From: Arabidopsis thaliana
Taxonomy: Eukaryota; Streptophyta; Magnoliopsida; Brassicales; Brassicaceae
Assembly (NCBI RefSeq): GCF_000001735.4
Contig: NC_003074.8
Coordinates: 22,761,261-22,825,260 of the forward strand
Length of the DNA: 64,000 nucleotides
Direction of reading: 5' to 3'
The notes under the pieces were generated by a model, which was given only the letters and a program-made list of their open reading frames with translations, was not told where the DNA came from and searched no databases. The position numbers and the translations under genes were made by a program. Each line of letters opens with the position of its first letter. The stretch's first letter is position 1. This document shows, one piece after another, positions 57,792 through 64,000 of the stretch.

Positions 57792-60610
57792 ATGGCCGAT
57801 TCGACCAAAGTAAGGCTAGTTCGTTGCCCAAAATGCGAGAATCTCTTATCAGAGCCTGAAGATTCTCCCTTTTTCCAGTGCGGTGGCTGCTTCACCGTTC
57901 TTCGTGGTAACTTCTCTTAACTTTTTTGAGTTTCAACCAGAGATGCCCAATTTTGTAGGATTTGATGATTGTGCTTTTGATGGAATCAATGCAGAGAATC
58001 TTTTTTTTTAGTTCTTGTTTGTGATGTTATTAGCGATCTGGTTTTGTTTAATTCGAATTAAGTAGCTTTTTGTATTTCTTATGCTTACCCTAATGAGACT
58101 TGTTTAACATACAGCCAAAACCAAGGAGCGTGAAGCAGATTCTGTTTCAGTCAAGTCCGTTGAAGATACAGCCAAACCGGTTTCAGCTAGTTCCCCAGAG
58201 AAAGCAATATTGGATTCTAGTGAAACTTCATCTGACTCTGATGTTCCATCTTTGAGACACCACCATAATGTTGTTCCTGTTGATGTTGAGAGTGATCCTT
58301 GTTCAAAACCTTCTTCTCTTGAACAAGGTAACAGATCTATATTATTAGGGGATAAAGATGACCTTAAATCTCAATCAGGGAGACAACAAGATTCGGGTTG
58401 GGATCGGTTTAGGAAAAGAACAACCAAGAGATGTGATTCTCAAAGTGTCATCAACAGATTATCCACTTCTAGGCATCCTTGTGATGAAGGCACTTCTTCT
58501 TCAGCAAACTACTTTCCAGATTCACTCCTTGAATTCCAGAAACACTTGAAAGATCAGAGCAACGAAGCAATTGAGCAAGACCGAGCTGGACTTCTGAGAC
58601 AGTTAGAAAAGATCAAAGAACAGCTTGTTCAGTCTTGCAATGTGGCAACTGACAAGTCTAAAGAACAGGCTCCTAGTTCTTCGTCCGCCTCGGGGTTGAA
58701 CAAGGCGCCTCCAATGCGGTTTCACAGTACAGGAAATCACGCTGTTGGAGGTCCTTCTTATTACCATCAACCACAGTTTCCTTACAACAACAACAACATC
58801 AATGAAGCCCCTATGCACCACAGTCTGATGCATCCCTCTTATGGAGACCCTCATAGGTTCCCGATACACGGAAGAGGTCCTCATCCCTACTTCTCGGGAC
58901 AATATGTTGGTAATAATAACAACGGTCATGATCTCTTTGACGCATACCCGCAGCAAAACGGGCATTTTCATCACTCATCTTGCTCTTGTTACCACTGTTA
59001 TGATAATAAATACTGGCGAGGTTCAGCACCGGTGGTCCCTGATGCACCCTATAATGCTGGTTTTTATCCTCATGAGAGCGTTATGGGTTTTGCTCCACCG
59101 CATAATCCTAGAACTTATGGTTCTCGTGGTCTACAGCCTCATGGAAGATGGCCTAGTAACTTCAGTGATGCTCAAATGGATGCTCTTTCTCGGATTCGTC
59201 CTCCTAAAGTTGTATTATCAGGCGGATCTCGTCATATCCGCCCTTTGGCAGGTGGTGCACCGTTTATAACCTGTCAAAACTGCTTTGAGCTTCTACAATT
59301 GCCAAAGAAACCAGAGGCTGGTACAAAGAAACAACAGAAAGTGCGGTGTGGAGCATGTTCCTGTTTGATAGATTTATCTGTTGTTAATAACAAATTCGTT
59401 CTCTCGACAAACACAGCTTCAACGAGACAAGGAGAAGCCCGTGTAGCTGCTGATTACACTTCTGATGACTATGATCTTCTTGGTTATGTATTTCACTCGT
59501 TGGATGATGAACCAAGAGATCTTCCGGGATTGATTTCAGACAAGTCTCAAGATATGCAACACGTTCATTCTCATTCCGCCAGCCTTTCCGAGGGAGAGCT
59601 AAGCTCAGACAGTCTAACCGCTAAGCCACTAGCTGAAGCTCACGAAAACTTTGTTGATTACTCTTCGATCAATCATGACCGGTCTGGAGCAGGCAGCCGT
59701 AGCTCTCGTTCAGAACACGACAAGGTCACACTGAGCAAGGCAACAGCCATGAGACAGAACTCCATGAAAGAGGTTTCACTTGCAAGTGAGATGGAAGTTA
59801 ACTTCAACGACTACTCTCATCGTAACAGTGGAGTATCTAAAGATCAGCAGCAAAGAGCTAAGAAGAGCGGATTCGCGAGCATTGTGAAGAAAAGCTTCAA
59901 AGATCTGACAAAATCTATTCAGAATGATGAAGGGAACAAAAGCAATGTTTCGATAAATGGACATCCTTTAACCGAACGTCTGCTGAGAAAAGCAGAGAAG
60001 CAAGCCGGAGTCATTCAGCCAGGAAACTACTGGTAAGTAACTTTCGATGCCTCTTCTGTTATGACATCTTCTTCATGACTGCTAATGTGTTTTGGGGACA
60101 TTCTAGGTATGATTACAGAGCTGGATTCTGGGGAGTAATGGGAGGTCCAGGTCTTGGAATATTACCGGTAAACACATTTTTGATATTGCTTCTTGTCAAT
60201 ATGTTCCTGAATCTTACTAAAAAGGCGGAATCCTTTTTGTTGCAGCCATTCATAGAAGAGCTTAATTACCCAATGCCAGAGAACTGCTCAGGTGGAACAA
60301 CGGGAGTGTTTGTGAACGGAAGAGAGCTTCACCGGAAAGATTTGGACTTGCTTGCGGGTAGAGGACTTCCTCCGGACAGAGATAGATCCTACATTGTTGA
60401 CATAACGGGTAGAGTCATAGATGAAGACACCGGTGAAGAGCTCGATTGCCTCGGGAAACTAGCCCCAACGTAAACCTTTTTACATCACAACTTTTGTTAC
60501 TTTCTTCACAAGAAATTTATGTGTGATCCAGTTGGTTTGTTTGTTGATGGTGCAGGATTGAGAAATTGAAGCGTGGGTTTGGGATGAGACTTCCAAAGAG
60601 AACTACGTGA
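57792..60610 (+). CDS. EDR4-like protein with N-terminal zinc ribbon and DUF3133 domain
   Basis: Five exons: 57792-57906, 58115-60032, 60107-60167, 60246-60469 and 60556-60610, giving 790 aa. Exon 1 encodes the zinc-ribbon-like segment VRLVRCPKCENLLSEPEDSP...FQCGGCFTVLR. A long low-complexity region rich in Ser, His, Asn and Tyr follows. Then comes a DUF3133 zinc ribbon (ITCQNCFELLQLPKKPE...KVRCGACSCLIDLSV, about residues 392-430), and the conserved C-terminal block WYDYRAGFWGVMGGPGLGIL...GRGLPPDRDRSYIVDITGRV encoded across exons 3-4. The layout is that of ENHANCED DISEASE RESISTANCE 4-type proteins, some of which act in clathrin-linked trafficking and mildew resistance; the role of this member is not known to me. 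Likely At3g61670. Confidence 0.92.
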
Positions 60611-61266
60611 AAGAAGATAAGAGGAGAGATATGTATTTAGCTGAATATCTTTTGTTTAGAAAGAGAGAGCTTATGTATGTATTTAGAAATTGGTATTATT
60701 TGCTTCCAAGTTTAATTTTTAGACTTCTTCAATCAAAATTTGCTACAACGAACAATTGAAATGAATTTGTCATACGTCTCAATAGAAAACAAACAAAAAA
60801 ATTGAGATGAAAGATTCTTAAACCAATTCTCAAGAAACAATTCATGATGGACATTATGATGACATTGGCTCCTTTAAATGGAACAGAAATAGCAGTGATT
60901 GATGATCTAACAGACGTTGACATCAGGCTAGTCTTTGTGCGGAGATAGAAGCGGCCTGGTTATGAGAATGTTGGAGCCATCAATTGCTTTGGTTATCATG
61001 CCATTTGTCCTCAAATCTTGATTCTGCCCACTACATGATCTACAACTCCATGGCTTTGAAGTAGCAATAGAATCTGCTATCGGATCCAAATGATCTCATT
61101 ATCCAAACCACAACAGTGTCTTCTTTGATGGTTAGTATAAGTCTTGCATCTTATTTAGAGTGTTTGTGTTTGGTTCGATTGATCTTTGTAACTGTGTTTA
61201 TGTAATCACTCAAGTATGCTGTCTGGGTAGTCGGAAGACAGAGTATTATTTATTCCCTCCTTCAGC
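60611..61266. other. 3' flank with a coding-like relic
   Basis: EDR4-like 3' UTR to about 60720. A plus-strand frame from about 60808 to 60950, including MMDIMMTLAPLNGTEIAVID from 60844, reads like the tail of a protein. It is followed by 3'-UTR-like sequence to 61230. No family was recognised. Confidence 0.35.
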
Positions 61267-61440
61267 TGCAAAAATTCTCTATTTTAAGATTAATTAGCCC
61301 AATGTGAGTAAGCACACGTTAGCTAGCTGAGAGAGTGTGGCTTTAATTAGCATATGGTTTAGTGTTAACATGGCTAATCTATGCAAAATTTTATCTTCTC
61401 CGTCCACAAGTTTGGATCGACTTTTAAACATTGGATCGAC
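61267..61440 (+). repeat. Inverted copy of the TUBG1 promoter segment
   Basis: The reverse complement of this stretch aligns to 53875-54070 almost throughout, including ggacggagaagataaa, gcatagattaacac/gcatagattagcc, aaccatatgct, taaagccacactctctcagct and gcttactca.attgggc. A gap of about 28 bp removes one of the site II words. The copy is intergenic and has no gamma-tubulin coding sequence beside it. Confidence 0.9.
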
Positions 61441-62220
61441 GTTTAGTTAAGTGATGGGCTTTCTTTTTAGATTTTGAATGTTTTCCAGATATAAGTCCAT
61501 TAGTAAGAAGCCCATGAACTAGAATGAAACGGAGGGTTCTTGTGGCAACAAGTGGCAAGTCTCTTTGGCAGAACATTAATAAGGAAACAAACAAATGATA
61601 AAAACGATTTCACAAATTTTGAAAACCGGCGGAAACTAAAAGGCGGCTGCCACCACCTGGGGGACGATATGTGGAGGTTACTGACGCTCTTTGCTTCATG
61701 CAACCGAACATTTGGCTCGTCGTGATCGTTTTACTTCTCATCTTTGCAAATTACTCTTTTACCCGTGTTCTCCTCCGTGGTCAAATAGATATTTTCATCT
61801 CTCACGCACGCTTCCCATGTATTATGACGTAAATACCCTTAGACTCTCTACGTTTGATATTATTATTACACAACACACTGGCATTGTCGTATGGGAAAAA
61901 TTCGTTACGTTATTTATTTCGACACTCCAGCGCAAATCGATTTTGTTAGATTTATGAGGTTTGACTAAAATTGTGAAGAGGCCTAGCAAACTTGTGGATA
62001 CAAGAACGACAAATTTATTTTTTCATAACGACATTTACCAAAAAAGAAATCGATAATTAAGCAAAAGAAGGGCCTAACTACTCTCCAACCACCACCACTA
62101 CGCGCGGTTTTGCCGATCTTTGAGTCTGTGACCACAACGAGGGCATTTACGTCCTTACTTAGCTTCTCTTTCTCTCCATCCACGTGACTTGATTCTCTCT
62201 CTCTCTCTTCTTTCATTTCA
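61441..62220. other. Spacer left of PLIP1
   Basis: Contains no recognised gene. A TATA-like tatatatta near 62223-62232 lies at its right edge and may serve PLIP1. Confidence 0.45.
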
Positions 62221-62557
62221 CGTATATATTAATCTGGCTCCATCTACATCTGTGAAAGAGAGAGAGAGATTCATGAATCTTTTTACAGAAACACGAACAA
62301 GTTTCAGAATCTGGTCTGACTCTTTGTAACCTTCTCGTTTAAGATTCATTGTACGTATTCAAATCTACATTTCTTTGCCATTGTTGGAATCTCCGCCTCG
62401 ATCGTTTCTTATCAAAGGATCTGGTATTCGATTTTTGCTATCGTTTCAAAGCATGGTCTAATGATGATCCTGATCTCCGACTGATCCAATAACGGTTAAG
62501 CAACGCTGTTTTTGATCCTCCATTGTTGTTTGCCATCGATCAACACTCAGAAATAAG

Positions 62558-63348
62558 GTAATTAACGCATCTCGAGACTCATTGTTTTAACAATCTTTGT
62601 TTTGTTTCTTCCAAATTATTCTCGTGAATATCCGTAATCTCTCCGTCTTTTAATGAACAACACATATCATATGCTTTTGTTTGTTTTGTTTTGTTTTTTC
62701 AACATTTCAATAATTTTGTCTTTTTTTCTTCGATTTAATTTGTTTATTTCCTGCTATAATAAACGAAAACTATAATTCCATGTAATGTTCGTTGTTGTTC
62801 ATAGTGATTTATCATAACGAGCAACAACATAAAAATCAAGAGAATAAGAAATTAGAGTTATGCTGCTTATTTGAATTAGACAAAACCTACTTTTACTTGT
62901 TAAGGAAATGAAAAGATGTTAATAAAGATGAGCACATCGTACGTGGCGCACGTGGAAGCACTTCTGTACGACGGACCCAGTCCAACTCGAACCCCACACA
63001 CATAGCAAAGGTTGTTAAGTTGGCTCGTAGGTGAATTTAATACCTGTTATTTCCTTTATAGCTGGCTAATTACCTAAATTCGATCCATAATAACACATTC
63101 CTACTATGCCAACATTTAACCCTAGTCAAACTAATTAAAACGTTTCTTACTTTTTGGCCTATTAAAACGTTTCATTATGTTCCGCAAATAGTATGAAATA
63201 TATAAAGATTTTCTAACAAAAAATTACTAAGAACAGTTAGACTGATTGAGATTGTTTTTATTTCCTTTTATTTAATTTTCTTTTATTATACTCTGTTTAT
63301 TTGTGTTTAATAATTAGGATTCTATTTGTCTTGTCTTGTTTGCTATAG
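62558..63348 (+). other. Probable 5'-UTR intron of PLIP1
   Basis: Donor aataag|gtaatt at 62557/62558 and acceptor tttgctatag at 63348, 21 bp before the start codon. The stretch is T-rich and gene-free as expected of a plant leader intron. The upstream leader exon contains several short uORFs. Confidence 0.6.
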
Positions 63349-63369
63349 TTGGAGTTTTGTTCATAAAGA

Positions 63370-64000
63370 ATGGCGTTTAATACGGCTATGGCGTCTACAT
63401 CTCCAGCGGCGGCAAATGACGTTTTAAGAGAACATATTGGCCTCCGTAGATCGTTGTCCGGTCAAGATCTCGTCTTAAAAGGCGGTGGTATACGGAGATC
63501 GAGTTCCGACAATCACTTGTGTTGTCGCTCCGGTAATAATAATAATCGCATTCTTGCTGTGTCTGTTCGTCCGGGGATGAAAACGAGTCGATCTGTGGGA
63601 GTGTTCTCGTTTCAGATATCGAGTTCTATAATCCCAAGTCCGATAAAAACGTTGCTATTTGAAACGGACACGTCTCAAGACGAGCAAGAGAGCGATGAGA
63701 TTGAGATTGAGACAGAGCCAAATCTAGATGGAGCCAAGAAGGCAAATTGGGTCGAGAGGCTGCTTGAGATAAGGAGACAGTGGAAGAGAGAGCAAAAAAC
63801 AGAGAGTGGAAACAGTGACGTTGCAGAGGAAAGTGTTGACGTTACGTGTGGTTGTGAAGAAGAAGAAGGTTGCATTGCGAATTACGGATCTGTAAATGGT
63901 GATTGGGGACGAGAATCGTTCTCTAGATTGCTTGTGAAGGTTTCTTGGTCTGAGGCTAAAAAGCTTTCTCAGTTAGCTTATTTGTGTAACTTGGCTTACA
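63370..64000 (+). CDS. PLIP1: Plastid lipase 1, N-terminal part (runs off the window)
   Basis: Open from the ATG at 63370 to the window end, encoding the first 210 residues. Ser/Ala/Arg-rich N-terminus (MAFNTAMASTSPAAANDVLR...LRRSLSGQDLVLKGGG) resembles a chloroplast transit region. An acidic stretch (EQESDEIEIETEPN), the segment WVERLLEIRRQWKREQKTES and a Cys/Glu-rich patch follow, then SFSRLLVKVSWSEAKKLSQL leading into the lipase_3 domain. The catalytic GXSXG serine lies beyond the window, so activity is inferred from the match to Arabidopsis PLIP1, a thylakoid phospholipase A1 acting on phosphatidylglycerol and feeding polyunsaturated acyl groups to seed oil. At3g61680. Confidence 0.88.
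   Translation, partial: MAFNTAMASTSPAAANDVLREHIGLRRSLSGQDLVLKGGGIRRSSSDNHLCCRSGNNNNRILAVSVRPGMKTSRSVGVFSFQISSSIIPSPIKTLLFETDTSQDEQESDEIEIETEPNLDGAKKANWVERLLEIRRQWKREQKTESGNSDVAEESVDVTCGCEEEEGCIANYGSVNGDWGRESFSRLLVKVSWSEAKKLSQLAYLCNLAY

Overview
The window is plant nuclear DNA. Genes are split by short GT-AG introns, spacers are AT-rich with poly-A/T runs, and there is a nuclear tRNA gene, remnants of plant retroelements and complete plant gene families. Conceptually spliced proteins match Arabidopsis thaliana proteins in length and sequence, and the gene order matches what I remember of the lower arm of chromosome 3 (about At3g61500 to At3g61680). The locus names are from memory; the gene structures were read from the sequence.

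Layout: a BPS1-like gene (-), ACS1 (-), a solo LTR, a mitochondrial-type PPR gene (-), KPHMT2/PANB2 (-) head-to-head with a prolyl-aminopeptidase-like gene (+), tRNA-Glu(CTC), the RING-H2 gene ATL68 (+), reticulon RTNLB6 (+), the Golgi coiled-coil gene GDAP1 (-), a decayed MCTP-like fragment (-), the sphingolipid desaturase SLD1 (+), a long spacer holding a SINE, the F-box gene HWS (+), the BTB gene POB1 (+), a glucose-6-phosphate 1-epimerase-like gene (+), exosome subunit RRP41 (-), a 3'-poly(A) retroposon, the cytokinin response factor CRF6 (+), a long empty spacer, AGP20 (-), gamma-tubulin TUBG1 (-), a Mutator-type MITE, a small unknown gene (+), an EDR4-like zinc-ribbon gene (+) and the first part of the plastid lipase gene PLIP1 (+), which runs off the right end.

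The genes do not form an operon or a common pathway; this is an ordinary gene-dense euchromatic block of about one gene per 3.5 kb. Spliced lengths are: ACS1 488 aa, KPHMT2 354, aminopeptidase 515, RTNLB6 253, GDAP1 712, POB1 561, epimerase 317, RRP41 241, AGP20 74, TUBG1 474, EDR4-like 790.

I found no new multi-gene biological system. The more interesting signals are: (1) the three-residue deletion in ACS1 that is known to abolish its activity; (2) a roughly 180-bp inverted copy of the TUBG1 promoter region lying 7 kb away; (3) five mobile-element footprints with intact target-site duplications (solo LTR, SINE, truncated retroposon, a 21-bp micro-insertion, MULE-type MITE); (4) an MCTP C-terminal fragment with a stop and a frameshift; and (5) an 85-bp gap between the divergent start codons of KPHMT2 and its neighbour.
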